From the NCBI RefSeq assembly GCF_020177055.1, contig NZ_JAIQXT010000002.1, positions 124,001 through 188,000 of the forward strand: a DNA stretch of 64,000 nucleotides, read 5' to 3'. Positions 44,297 through 53,358 of this stretch are shown here, piece by piece. The notes beneath the pieces are model-generated. The model was not told the origin of the DNA and did not search any database. It worked only from the letters and a program-made list of their open reading frames with translations. The translations under genes were made by a program, and so were the position numbers. Every line of letters begins with the position of its first letter. Within the stretch, counting starts at the first letter, position 1. This DNA is from Sphingomonas sp. R647. Lineage in GTDB: Bacteria > Pseudomonadota > Alphaproteobacteria > Sphingomonadales > Sphingomonadaceae.

Positions 44297-45242
44297 GGCG
44301 ATTGAAACCGAAGCGGCGCGCTGGGCGCTGCGGCACCCGCTGTCAGGCCAGGAGCGCGTGGCGCTTGAGGCGTGGCTGGCGGCACATCCGCACCACCCGG
44401 GCGCGTTGTTGCGTGCGCAGGCGGCACTGAGCAGCATTGATCGCGCCATTGCACCCGCGACAGCGCCCGTTGCGGAGGAGGTGCCTGCGCCAGCGACGCC
44501 CAGCCGGCGCTGGATCCTGGCGGGTGCGGGAAGCATCGCTGCCGCTGCTGCGGTGACTGCGGCCATCGGTCTGCGCGGTCCATCCCCCGATCGCGTTGCG
44601 ACCGGCCCCGGCGAGATCCGGCGCATGCCGCTCGCCGATGGATCGATCGCGGCGATGGATGCCGAGAGTGAATTGCGCATCGCGCTGGCGAAGGACGCAC
44701 GCCGGATCGACCTGAGGCGCGGGCATGTGTGGTTTCAGGTGGCCAAGGACCGCCAGCGTCCGTTCATCGTCGATGCGGGCATTGCCAAGGTTCAGGCGGT
44801 GGGCACCGCCTTTTCGGTGACGCGCACCAGCGCGGGCGTGCGGATTGCGGTGACCGAGGGGCGCGTTGCGATCTGGGCATCGGATGCCAGCGGCGCGGTC
44901 AGTATTCTGGACGCTGGCGAATTTGCGGCGTTTCGCAGCGATGGGACGGCTCCCGTGACCGGCAGTGCGCCGAGTGCGATCGAGCGCTCGCTTGCCTGGC
45001 GCGAGGGGGAGATCGCGCTCGAGGGCGAGACGCTCGACGAGGCGGTGGCTGCGTTCAACCGGTACAATCAGCAGCAGCTGGTCGTCCGCGACGCGGCGCT
45101 TGGCCGGGAGCGGCTGGTCGGGCTGTTTCAGCTAAACAATCCGGTCGGCTTTGCCACGACGCTCGAGGCGACGCTGGACGTCGAGGTGACGGTCACGTCG
45201 AGCGAAATCAGCCTGTCGCGAAATAAAAACGTCGCCAAGTGA
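44289..45242 (+). CDS. FecR-family anti-sigma/sigma regulator
   Basis: 317 residues from ATG at 44289 (MREAIETEAARWALRHPLSG); an earlier ATG at 44262 overlaps the sigma gene by 35 bases. N-terminal cytoplasmic DUF4880-like sigma-binding helices, one membrane segment (RRWILAGAGSIAAAAAVTAA, about residues 78-100), the periplasmic FecR domain (GEIRRMPLADGSIAAMDAE, RRIDLRRGHVWFQVAKD, IAKVQAVGTAFSV) and a C-terminal STN-interacting region (LAWREGEIALEGETLDEAV). It should transmit the occupied state of the receptor to the sigma factor. Confidence 0.93.
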   Translation: MREAIETEAARWALRHPLSGQERVALEAWLAAHPHHPGALLRAQAALSSIDRAIAPATAPVAEEVPAPATPSRRWILAGAGSIAAAAAVTAAIGLRGPSPDRVATGPGEIRRMPLADGSIAAMDAESELRIALAKDARRIDLRRGHVWFQVAKDRQRPFIVDAGIAKVQAVGTAFSVTRTSAGVRIAVTEGRVAIWASDASGAVSILDAGEFAAFRSDGTAPVTGSAPSAIERSLAWREGEIALEGETLDEAVAAFNRYNQQQLVVRDAALGRERLVGLFQLNNPVGFATTLEATLDVEVTVTSSEISLSRNKNVAK

Positions 45243-45268
45243 CGGAAACTCGGGGGAGTGCCGCTCTT
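45240..45268 (+). promoter_or_regulatory. Candidate ECF-sigma promoter motif (receptor gene)
   Basis: TGACGGAAAC at 45240-45249, overlapping the fecR stop codon, is followed after 14 bases by CTCTT. It repeats the ten-base motif before the ECF sigma gene. It lies about 75 bases before the receptor ATG, a suitable place for a receptor promoter. Confidence 0.4.
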
Positions 45269-45325
45269 CCCCCTTGATCGCAGCATCGCACAAGGCGAGC
45301 GCGAATTAACGGGGGAGGAGTGCGA

Positions 45326-48300
45326 ATGCGCACGATGAATCACATTCTTATGTCCAGTGTGGCTGCGGTTGCGGTGCTGGCGATTGCGCCGGCTGAGGCT
45401 GCTGCACAGATCCGCCGGTTCGACGTGCCGGCGCAATCGGCGCAAACCGGCATTCCCCAGTTCGCGCGCCAGGCCGGCATCCAGATCCTGGCCCCCAAGT
45501 CGATTGTCGACGGGCTGAAGGTCAATCGGGTCAAGGGTACGATGCATGTCGCGGTCGCGCTGCGCCAACTGTTCGCCGGCACCGATCTGGTCGCGGTCGA
45601 TGTCGGTGGCGCGATGGTGGTCAAGCGCCGCCCGGCGAGCGCGCAGGCAGTCGCCACTCCCGCAGTCGTCGCCTCGGCATCGCTTGGCAAGGCCGATGGC
45701 GGCGAGGCCGCGCCTGCGCCCCAGGACGCAGCGCCGGTCGCCGACGCCGACACCGGTCAGGGCGAAGAAATCGTGGTAACCGGTTTCCGCCAATCGCTGC
45801 AGAGCGCGCAGGAAAACAAGCGCCGCGCCGTCAACACGATCGAGAGCATCATGGCGGAGGATATCGCCAAGCTGCCCGACCTTAATCTTGCCGAATCCAT
45901 TCAGCGCCTGCCCGGCGTTGCCATCTCGCGTGAAGGGGGCGAGGGCCGCAACATCACGTTGCGTGGCTTTGCGCCGGATTTCACCCGCACGACGCTGAAC
46001 GGGATGGAGGTTCCGGCAAGCAGCGACGGGCTGGATTCGGGCGGCTTCACGGTCAACGCCGGTCGCGCATTCGACTTCCATGTCTTCGCGTCCGAACTGT
46101 TCAACCGGATCGATATCCAGAAGACCCAGACCGCCTCGATCGAGGAAGGCGGCATCGCCGGCACGGTCGATCTCTATTCGTCCAAGCCGCTCGACAATCC
46201 GGGCTTCAACGTCTTCGTGTCGGGGCAGGGCGGCTATAATTCGCTGACCCGCAAGGTCGATCCGCGCGTCGCCGCGGTGGTCAGCAATACCTTCGCTGAC
46301 GATACGATCGGCGTGCTGCTGTCCGCCGCCTATTCGCAGCGCACGGTGTATCAGGAAGGCTATTCGAGCGTCCTGTGGACCAGCCCCTATATCAACGGCG
46401 ATTCCTGGGCCGACACCAATCCGACCGTCACCGGCACACCGCAGGCGTGCGGGGCGGCCGATCCGCTCGACTGCCTGTGGGCTCCGCGCCTGCCGCGCGC
46501 GGACTTTTTCGGGAATGACCAGAAGCGGCTCGGCCTGACGGCGTCGTTGCAGTTCAAGCCGACTGAGCGGTTGCTGGTGACGTTCGACGCGCTCTACTCA
46601 CGGCTGGAGAATGACCGGTACAGCTACAATTCGATGGAGTGGCTGCTGACCCACGGGCCGGCGGGCGGCTTTGTCGGGCAGACCCCGGTCGCCTTCACGA
46701 TCGCGCCCGATGGCCGTCAGCTGATCGCGGCGCGGTTCAACGACGTGACGTCTTGGTATGAAAGCCGTCACCAGCAATCGACGTCGGAGTTCAAGCAATT
46801 CGTGCTGTCGAGCACGTACGAGCTTTCCGACCGAGTGAAGGTCGAGGGGCTGCTGGGCAAGGCGAGCGATGATGCCGACCGGACGGAGCTGCGCTTCTAT
46901 GCGCGGTCGGTGCCGCATCCTTTCTCGTACGACTTCAGGAACAACCCGAACGTTCCCGTGGTCAGCTTCGGCTCCTACGATCCCAACCAGTTCAGCAACT
47001 ATATCGACGCGCTGACTGCGGCGAACCGCATCAACACGGTGCTCAAGGAAAACTACACCGGGAAGCTCGGCCTGACCTATGCCGATGACAGCGGTTTTTC
47101 GGCGAAGACCGGCTTTGCCTATAACAACCGCAAGGTGCGCTATGGCGAAGGGGCGGGGGCCAACGTCAACTTCAACCCCTCGACCTATATGCGCGCCTTT
47201 CCCTATCCCAATTTCGGGCGCGGGTTCGAAGGCGTCGGGCTGAACCCGTTCGCAGTCGTCGATTTCGACAAGGTCGCCAGCAGCGGGCTCATCCCCGGCG
47301 GCTATACAACCAACGTCGGCGCCGGCTGGGAAGTGGGCGAGGAGACGCTGGCCGGCTATGTCGAGCTGAATGGCACCTTCGACCTTGGCGGCATGCAGCT
47401 GCGCGCGAACACCGGCCTGCGCTACGTGAAGACGAACCTCAGCTCGCAGGCGACGATCGCCGGACAGCCGGTGGAGGTGACGCGCAGCTACGACAACTAT
47501 CTGCCCTCGATGAACCTGGCGCTGGACATCACCGACCGGCTGGTCGCGCGCTTTGCCTATGCGCGCAGCATGACGCGGCCGGGCCTCAGCACGCTCAACA
47601 TCGCCGGGCCGGTGTTCGGCTATACGACGCGTACCGTCGGCAATCTCGGCAACCCGGACCTCAAGCCGTATCAGTCGAACGACATCGATGCCGGCCTGGA
47701 ATGGTATTTCGGCAAGGGCGGGCTGCTGGCGGTCAACCTCTTCAACAAGGACATCACGACCTCGCTGACGACGCGGGTGGTGTCACAGATGATCGATCCG
47801 GCGTTCTGGCCGGCGATCTATGCCGACCCGCAATATGATCCGTCCTACAATGCGGACCCCGCGCTGGTGCCGTACACCTTCACCATCCCGGTGAATGCGG
47901 ACGGCGGCAACAGCGTGAAGGGGATCGAGCTGACCTATAACCAGCCTTTCACCTTCCTGCCCGGCTTGCTCCGCAACCTGGGTGTCGCGTCGAACTACAC
48001 CTTCGTCTCGGCGCGCGATTCAAGGGGGCTGTCCCGCAATTCGTACAATCTGACGGTCTATTATGACTCGAAGAAGTTCGGGGCGCGGCTGTCGGCGAAC
48101 AAGCGCGACGATTATCTGTTGGTCCAGCCGGGCAGCAACGGCAACGTTCAGGAGCGGAAATACGGGCCGACGCATGTCGACTTCTCCGCCTTCTACAACC
48201 TGACGTCGCAGCTGACGCTGACGGTCGAGGGGATCAACATCACCGATGAGGTCGAGCGCATCTATGGCACCGGCTACGGCACACAGGACCTTACCCGCGA

Positions 48301-48352
48301 ATATACGCACACCGGGGCGCAGTGGTTTGTCGGTGCTCGCCTCCGTTTTTAA
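45326..48352 (+). CDS. TonB-dependent receptor with STN signalling domain
   Basis: 1008 residues from ATG at 45326; GGGGGAGGAG is 5 bases upstream. Signal peptide (MRTMNHILMSSVAAVAVLAIA), then a secretin/TonB short N-terminal domain at about residues 30-100 (RRFDVPAQSAQTGIPQFARQ, LRQLFAGTDLVAVDVGGAMV). TonB box GEEIVVTGFRQSLQSAQ, plug (LPDLNLAESIQRLPGVAISR, GRNITLRGFAPDFTRTTLNG) and a long barrel ending GARLRF. The STN domain and the sigma/FecR genes upstream make it a transducing receptor. The FRQSLQSAQENKR plug is typical of the large sphingomonad/Caulobacter oligosaccharide receptors. Pectin-derived oligosaccharides are suggested by the next two genes. Confidence 0.94.
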   Translation: MRTMNHILMSSVAAVAVLAIAPAEAAAQIRRFDVPAQSAQTGIPQFARQAGIQILAPKSIVDGLKVNRVKGTMHVAVALRQLFAGTDLVAVDVGGAMVVKRRPASAQAVATPAVVASASLGKADGGEAAPAPQDAAPVADADTGQGEEIVVTGFRQSLQSAQENKRRAVNTIESIMAEDIAKLPDLNLAESIQRLPGVAISREGGEGRNITLRGFAPDFTRTTLNGMEVPASSDGLDSGGFTVNAGRAFDFHVFASELFNRIDIQKTQTASIEEGGIAGTVDLYSSKPLDNPGFNVFVSGQGGYNSLTRKVDPRVAAVVSNTFADDTIGVLLSAAYSQRTVYQEGYSSVLWTSPYINGDSWADTNPTVTGTPQACGAADPLDCLWAPRLPRADFFGNDQKRLGLTASLQFKPTERLLVTFDALYSRLENDRYSYNSMEWLLTHGPAGGFVGQTPVAFTIAPDGRQLIAARFNDVTSWYESRHQQSTSEFKQFVLSSTYELSDRVKVEGLLGKASDDADRTELRFYARSVPHPFSYDFRNNPNVPVVSFGSYDPNQFSNYIDALTAANRINTVLKENYTGKLGLTYADDSGFSAKTGFAYNNRKVRYGEGAGANVNFNPSTYMRAFPYPNFGRGFEGVGLNPFAVVDFDKVASSGLIPGGYTTNVGAGWEVGEETLAGYVELNGTFDLGGMQLRANTGLRYVKTNLSSQATIAGQPVEVTRSYDNYLPSMNLALDITDRLVARFAYARSMTRPGLSTLNIAGPVFGYTTRTVGNLGNPDLKPYQSNDIDAGLEWYFGKGGLLAVNLFNKDITTSLTTRVVSQMIDPAFWPAIYADPQYDPSYNADPALVPYTFTIPVNADGGNSVKGIELTYNQPFTFLPGLLRNLGVASNYTFVSARDSRGLSRNSYNLTVYYDSKKFGARLSANKRDDYLLVQPGSNGNVQERKYGPTHVDFSAFYNLTSQLTLTVEGINITDEVERIYGTGYGTQDLTREYTHTGAQWFVGARLRF

Positions 48353-49301
48353 ACCAGCGGCCCTCTCCGCAGGTCTGCTCTGCGCCGTCGCCAATCCTGT
48401 GGCGGCGCAGAGCCTTTTCCCGGTCGATGACAGCTTCAACGTCGCACGGCGCTTTGAAGCCGACCGGATCGCGCATCCCGAGATCCGGCTGCCGGAGGTA
48501 CGGACAGGGGCGGGGCAGCGCATGCTGTTCGACCAACGGTATCGGCAGATCGATGGCCGCGACCTGCACCTTGACGTATTCCTTCCGCCCGTGGGTCGAT
48601 CGAACGGTCTGGGGATCCTGCTGATCCATGGCGGCGCATGGGCTTCGGGGAACAAGTCGCATAGCTACCCGCTCGCCAATCTGCTCGCCCAGCGCGGCTA
48701 TGCGGTGTTCATGCCTGAGTTTCGCCTGTCGCCCGAGGCGGCTTACCCCGCCGCGCTGATCGACGTGAACGCGGCGATCCTGTGGGTGAAGGCGCGGGGG
48801 GCGGAGTTCGGACTGCGACCGGACGGTCTTGCATTGGGCGGTGATTCCTCGGGCGGGCAGATGGCGGCGTTGCTCGCCTATTCGGCGGCGGCGGGGCCGT
48901 TCGCCCCGCAAGCGGGTGCCGATACGCGCGTGCGCGCGCTGATCGATCTCGATGGCGTGCTCGACATGACCGATTCGCTGGTGCTGGAACATGAAGACGC
49001 CGCGCGTCCCGCGTCGCCCTTTGCGCGCTGGGTCGGCGGCAATTATGCGAGCCAGACCGCGCGCTGGCGTGCGGCAAGTGCCGCAACCTATGTCGATGCG
49101 CAATCGCCGCCGACGCTGATCCTGGGCAGCGGTTATCCGCGCTTTACCGGGGGCCGGATGCGCGTGCAGGCGGCTCTGGACCGCCATGGCATCCGCAATC
49201 GCTTCGTGAAGCTGGACGGCGCGCCGCACACCTTCTGGCTCTATGACCCGTATCTTCCGCGCGTCGCGGCGGAGATCGACCGCTTTCTTCGGGGACGTTG
49301 A
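48333..49301 (+). CDS. Alpha/beta hydrolase esterase (candidate pectin acetylesterase)
   Basis: 322 residues. GTG at 48333 (reads MLASVFKPAALSAGLLCAVA) is the best start, giving a signal peptide cleaved near PVAAQS; it overlaps the receptor end by 20 bases. Hydrolase marks: oxyanion LLIHGGAWASGN, nucleophile elbow LGGDSSGGQ, acid Asp in the region after LILGSG, and the catalytic His in DGAPHTFWLYD. Related to BD-FAE/esterase-lipase families that deacetylate polysaccharides. It sits directly before a pectin methylesterase with TGATG junction, so removal of acetyl groups from pectin is the best guess, by context only. Confidence 0.82.
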   Translation: MLASVFKPAALSAGLLCAVANPVAAQSLFPVDDSFNVARRFEADRIAHPEIRLPEVRTGAGQRMLFDQRYRQIDGRDLHLDVFLPPVGRSNGLGILLIHGGAWASGNKSHSYPLANLLAQRGYAVFMPEFRLSPEAAYPAALIDVNAAILWVKARGAEFGLRPDGLALGGDSSGGQMAALLAYSAAAGPFAPQAGADTRVRALIDLDGVLDMTDSLVLEHEDAARPASPFARWVGGNYASQTARWRAASAATYVDAQSPPTLILGSGYPRFTGGRMRVQAALDRHGIRNRFVKLDGAPHTFWLYDPYLPRVAAEIDRFLRGR

Positions 49302-50401
49302 TGAGAACCGCCTTTGCCGCCGTTGCGCTATCGCTGCTCTGTGCGGCACCTGCACCAGCCTCCGCCCAGACGAACCTGAAGGTGCGTACATCCTGTGCCG
49401 CCCAGCCGCGCTGCTACACCACGATCGTCGGCGCGCTGGAGGCTGCCGAGGCCGATACATCGGGGCGATGGGTTACGATCGAGGTCGGCGCGGGCAATTT
49501 TCGGGAGAAGCCAACGATCCGCCGTGCCCGCACGCGCCTGATCGGGCGGGGTGTCGGCCGGACGCGGCTGCATTTCGACGCGGTCGCCGAACATTCCGCG
49601 CACTATGATCGTGGCCGCTGGGGCACCGCAGGGTCGGCGACGCTGACCGTCGCAGCCGACGAAGTGCTGGTTTCGGGCATGACGATCGAGAATGACTTCG
49701 ATTATCTTGCCAACGACGCGCTTGCTGACGGCGATCCGCGCAAGATATCGAACAGTCAGGCGGTTGCGGTGACGCTCGACACGGCGAGCGACCGCGTGCT
49801 GTTCGATCGGGTGGCGATCCTCGGCTATCAGGATACGCTGTTCACGCGCGGCAAGCGAGCGATCGTTCGCAACAGCCTGATCGCGGGCAATGTTGATTTC
49901 ATCTTTGGTAATGGCATGCTGCTGATCGAGCACAGCGAGGTGCGTACCCGGCGGCGCGGTGCCGCAACCGATGGCGAGCCCTTCGCCTCATTCGTCACCG
50001 CTCCTTCGACCAATCAGCAGCAGCCGATCGGCATCGTGATCTATCGCTCACGCCTGACGCGAGAGCGGGGGGTTGCCGATGGGTCAGTGGCGCTTGGCCG
50101 GCCCTGGCATCCGACAACCGTGTTTCCGGATGGCCGCTATGCCGATCCGGCGGCAGTGGGGCAGGCGGTGTTCATCGATTGTCACATGGATGCGCATATC
50201 CATCGCGACGGCTGGGCCAGCATGCCGGGAACGGCGCGCGATGGCACAAAGACGGCGATCTTCCGTCCGCAGGACTCCCGCTTTGCCGAGATCCGGTCGC
50301 GTGGGCCGGGCGCGCGGCGGCGCGACATTGGAATCGCGTGGCAGGCCGCTCTGGAAATCGCTGAAGTCCGCAAGGCGATGTTCGAACTGAAGTTCAAGTA
50401 A
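49301..50401 (+). CDS. Pectin methylesterase (carbohydrate esterase family 8)
   Basis: 366 residues from ATG at 49301, whose A is the last base of the upstream TGA. Signal peptide MRTAFAAVALSLLCAAPAPA. The right-handed beta-helix carries the CE8 signature: GYQDTLFTRG (first catalytic Asp and Gln), IAGNVDFIFGNG (second Asp) and GRPWHPTT (Arg). It demethylates homogalacturonan, exposing galacturonate residues for lyases or hydrolases. It ends the receptor-esterase-esterase run. UxaC could take in galacturonate from it, though no altronate dehydratase is visible. Confidence 0.93.
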   Translation: MRTAFAAVALSLLCAAPAPASAQTNLKVRTSCAAQPRCYTTIVGALEAAEADTSGRWVTIEVGAGNFREKPTIRRARTRLIGRGVGRTRLHFDAVAEHSAHYDRGRWGTAGSATLTVAADEVLVSGMTIENDFDYLANDALADGDPRKISNSQAVAVTLDTASDRVLFDRVAILGYQDTLFTRGKRAIVRNSLIAGNVDFIFGNGMLLIEHSEVRTRRRGAATDGEPFASFVTAPSTNQQQPIGIVIYRSRLTRERGVADGSVALGRPWHPTTVFPDGRYADPAAVGQAVFIDCHMDAHIHRDGWASMPGTARDGTKTAIFRPQDSRFAEIRSRGPGARRRDIGIAWQAALEIAEVRKAMFELKFK

Positions 50402-50557
50402 CCTGCGCTCACCTCAGCAAAGCTGAACCGGCCGAAGATTCGTCAAAGTCGTCCGCCCCCGGGGAGCGCCGAGCGTGGTGATCTGCGGGGACACAGGGTC
50501 CGCGGCGGGAGGATCGCGAGCCGGCCGCATCGAATGGACCATCCTCGCCCCCTTGGC
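50402..50557. other. Convergent gap between pectinesterase and oxidase operon
   Basis: Between the pectinesterase stop and the stop of the small oxidase-linked gene on the other strand no gene is supported. AGCAAAGCTG near 50415 is a short complementary stretch. No T-rich terminator is visible in either direction. Confidence 0.4.
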
Positions 50558-50869
50558 TCAGAGGCATGCGGTGGTAGCGATTACCGGCGCTCCGGTAACG
50601 ACGATGCTGACGAAGCCGACGACTGTCGAGCACAGGGTGAGGCGGCGTTCCAGTCCCTCTGGGCTGTGACGGGCCCACATGATCATCGCGGCTGCGGTTG
50701 CAACGAGGATGAGCCACAGGGCGATCATGCTCCATCCGAAGACCGTTCCGCCAAGGAGCGGGAGGCGGTTCCATTCTCGCGCGCACCCGATGCCATGAAG
50801 GCCATAGAGCAGTGAGAAGCCTAGAGCCCACAGCCATAGACCGGCGCTGGCGCGAACCAGGAACCTCAT
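50558..50869 (-). CDS. Small membrane protein of the oxidase operon (CoxP/subunit IV-like)
   Basis: 103 residues from ATG at 50869, overlapping the subunit I-III stop by ATGA. Three hydrophobic helices: SAGLWLWALGFSLLYGLHGIG, GWSMIALWLILVATAAAMIMW and STVVGFVSIVVTGAPVIATT. Cys in the loop HGIGCAREWN. No family recognised by motif; a small membrane protein at the end of alternative cox operons is common. Its role is assembly or stability of the oxidase by position only. Confidence 0.75.
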   Translation of the reverse strand: MRFLVRASAGLWLWALGFSLLYGLHGIGCAREWNRLPLLGGTVFGWSMIALWLILVATAAAMIMWARHSPEGLERRLTLCSTVVGFVSIVVTGAPVIATTACL

Positions 50870-53358
50870 GCCAAAAGTCCCGGCACGAACAGGCACAGCA
50901 GCACCAGGATCGTCGCGGCTGCCGAATAGTCGGCGAACAGGCGCGCGACCGCCAGTTCTTGAGCGCGCGCGACCGAGACGAAGCCGGCGCCGATCCGCGC
51001 CCAGGCAAATGCGGTGCATAACAGCGAGATGAAGCCATGAATGGCGGCATAGGCAATCAACGCCCAGCTCGCGGCTGCGTAGGCGTGGGTGTCCGGTATC
51101 GGCAGCGCGCTAGCGCCCGTCGCGACCAGCGCTGCGACAGAAACGGCCTGAGCCACAGCGCTGGCCAAAGCCATCTGCCCACTCGCGCGTGGTGATCCAG
51201 CGCTGATCGCGCGGCCCGCACCGCGTGCCAGGACTATGCCTGTAACCGACCCGAGGGCCGCGATCAGCGCGGTGATCGTGCCGCCCTCTATCTGTTCGGG
51301 CGGAGGCCAGTTCGGCGCGATCACCCATAGGAACGCGTAGCCGAACAGCAACGCGGCAAAGAGGGTGCCGTCGGCGACCAGCAACAGCACCGTGCCCCAC
51401 CAGCCGGGTGCGCCGGGGGCTTCGCGGTGGATCGGCGCAGTCTGATCCCGTCCGATCGCTACCGGACCAACATCGTTGCGCGCGCCCAGAGCCCACGCCC
51501 AGCGCCAGCCGAGAGCTGCCACTCCCGCCAGCGGGATCAATGCCAGCCAGTAATAGCCGAACAGCAATGACAGGAAGAAGCCGCCCGTGACCACTGCTGT
51601 CGCGACCGGCAGGCGGGTATTGCCGGGCAGGATCACGACATAGTCGACTGCGCCGCTGGCCGAGTTCACCGCCATCGTCTCGCGCCAGCCGTGACGCGGC
51701 TCGCCCAAATAGCCTTCGCCGCGCGCCAGTTTGACGGCGAGTTCGGGATCGTCGGCGAGCGGCTCGCGGCTTTCGACATGCGGCTGGCTGGCGATGTTAT
51801 AGGCTGCTGCCGGGGTCGGCATCGCCCATTCCAGGGTACCGGCACGCCACGGGTTGCGGCGACTGCGCCGCGAGAAGAAGATCTGCAGCGCCACATCGAC
51901 GGCAAACAGCGCAAAGCCGAACGCCATGATGAAACTGCCCACCGAAGAGAGCAGGTTGAGCCAGGTCCAGCCCATCTCTTCGGTATAGGTATAGATCCGG
52001 CGCGGCATACCGAGCAGGCCGGTGAGGTGCATCAGGAAGAAGGTGAGGTTGAACCCGATCAGGATCAGCCAGAACGCCGCCTCGCCCAGCCGCGGTACGC
52101 GCGCCCGGCCCGTGAAATGCGGCAGCCAGTAACAGGCACCGGCCAGCATAGGAAAGATGAACCCGCCGACCAGCACATAGTGGAGGTGCGCGACGACGAA
52201 ATAGCTGTCATGCGCCTGCCAGTCGAACGGCACCATCGCCAGCATGACCCCGGTCAGTCCTCCCAGCACGAACACCACGAAAAAGCCGAGCAGATAGAGC
52301 ATCGGCAGCTTGAGCTCGGGGCGTCCACTCCACAACGTGCCGATCCAGGCGAAGATCTGCACCGCCGTCGGGATCGCCACAAGCGCCGAGGCGGCGGAGA
52401 AAAAACCGAGCGCCATGTGCGGGATGCCGGTCGTGAACATGTGGTGGACCCACAGCCCGAAGCTGAGGAACGCCAGCGCCAGCAACGCGGCAACGATCCA
52501 GCCATAACCAAGGATCGCGTTGCGGGCCATCACCGGCAGCACCGTCGAAACCACACCGGCGGCGGGCAGGAAGATGATGTAGACTTCAGGGTGACCGAAC
52601 AGCCAGAACAGATGCTGCCACAGCATCGGGCTGCCCCCCCGCGTGGGATCGAAGAACGGCCAGCCGAATGCGCGCTCGACCTCGAGCAGGATCGAGCCGA
52701 GGATGAGCGGCGGGAAGGCAAGGATCATCATCAGGGCGGTAATCAGCAGATACCAGGCGAACAGCGGCATCTGGTCGAGCCGCATCCCCGGCGCGCGCAG
52801 CTTGAGAATGGAGACTGTGATCTCGATCGCCGCACAGATCGCCGAGATTTCGACAAAGGTGATGCCGAGCAGCCAGACATCGGCGTTGATGCCCGGAGTG
52901 AACGCCTTGGACGAGAGCGGGGTGTACATGAACCATCCGCCATCGGGCGCGACGCCGAACGCCAGCGCCGCAATCAGGACGCTCCCGCCGAACAGATAGC
53001 ACCACCAGCCATAGGCGGAGAGCCGCGGGAATGCCATGTCACGGCTGCCCAGCATCTTGGGCAGCATGTAGAGCGCCAACCCTTCGAACATCGGAATGGC
53101 GAACAAAAACATCATGATGCTGCCATGCATCGTGAACAGCTGGTTGTAGATTGCGGGACCGACGAACGCGCTGTCGGGGGTCGCCAGCTGCGCGCGGATC
53201 AGCATCGCCAGCACGCCGCCGATCGCGAAAAAGGCAAAGGCCGTGAGGATGAAGCGCCGGCCGATATCGGAGTGGTTCACCGAGACGATCGTCCCGCGCC
53301 AGCCTTTTGGGCTGCCCCAGATGGCGGTCAACGCACGGTGGCGCTGGAGCGTGTTCAT
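50866..53358 (-). CDS. Cytochrome c oxidase subunit I fused to a subunit III-like domain
   Basis: 830 residues with about 19 hydrophobic segments. Residues 1-520 are an A-type heme-copper oxidase subunit I: heme a ligand His in TMHGSIMMFLF, the Cu-B His-Tyr pair in FGHPEVYIIFLP, two Cu-B His in LWVHHMF, and heme ligands in HDSYFVVAHLHYVLVGG. Residues 620-830 are a subunit III-like helical domain (WWGTVLLLVADGTLFAALLFGYAFLW, HGFISLLCTAFAWARIGAG). Fused I-III proteins are known in caa3 and SoxM-type oxidases. ATGA overlaps link it to subunit II before it and the small gene after it. It should reduce O2 with cytochrome c electrons and pump protons. Confidence 0.93.
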   Translation of the reverse strand: MNTLQRHRALTAIWGSPKGWRGTIVSVNHSDIGRRFILTAFAFFAIGGVLAMLIRAQLATPDSAFVGPAIYNQLFTMHGSIMMFLFAIPMFEGLALYMLPKMLGSRDMAFPRLSAYGWWCYLFGGSVLIAALAFGVAPDGGWFMYTPLSSKAFTPGINADVWLLGITFVEISAICAAIEITVSILKLRAPGMRLDQMPLFAWYLLITALMMILAFPPLILGSILLEVERAFGWPFFDPTRGGSPMLWQHLFWLFGHPEVYIIFLPAAGVVSTVLPVMARNAILGYGWIVAALLALAFLSFGLWVHHMFTTGIPHMALGFFSAASALVAIPTAVQIFAWIGTLWSGRPELKLPMLYLLGFFVVFVLGGLTGVMLAMVPFDWQAHDSYFVVAHLHYVLVGGFIFPMLAGACYWLPHFTGRARVPRLGEAAFWLILIGFNLTFFLMHLTGLLGMPRRIYTYTEEMGWTWLNLLSSVGSFIMAFGFALFAVDVALQIFFSRRSRRNPWRAGTLEWAMPTPAAAYNIASQPHVESREPLADDPELAVKLARGEGYLGEPRHGWRETMAVNSASGAVDYVVILPGNTRLPVATAVVTGGFFLSLLFGYYWLALIPLAGVAALGWRWAWALGARNDVGPVAIGRDQTAPIHREAPGAPGWWGTVLLLVADGTLFAALLFGYAFLWVIAPNWPPPEQIEGGTITALIAALGSVTGIVLARGAGRAISAGSPRASGQMALASAVAQAVSVAALVATGASALPIPDTHAYAAASWALIAYAAIHGFISLLCTAFAWARIGAGFVSVARAQELAVARLFADYSAAATILVLLCLFVPGLLA

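Noticed and set aside
50475..50815. Small plus-strand frames after the pectinesterase
   Set aside because: They lie antisense to the small oxidase-linked membrane protein, which has a proper ATGA overlap and membrane helices.
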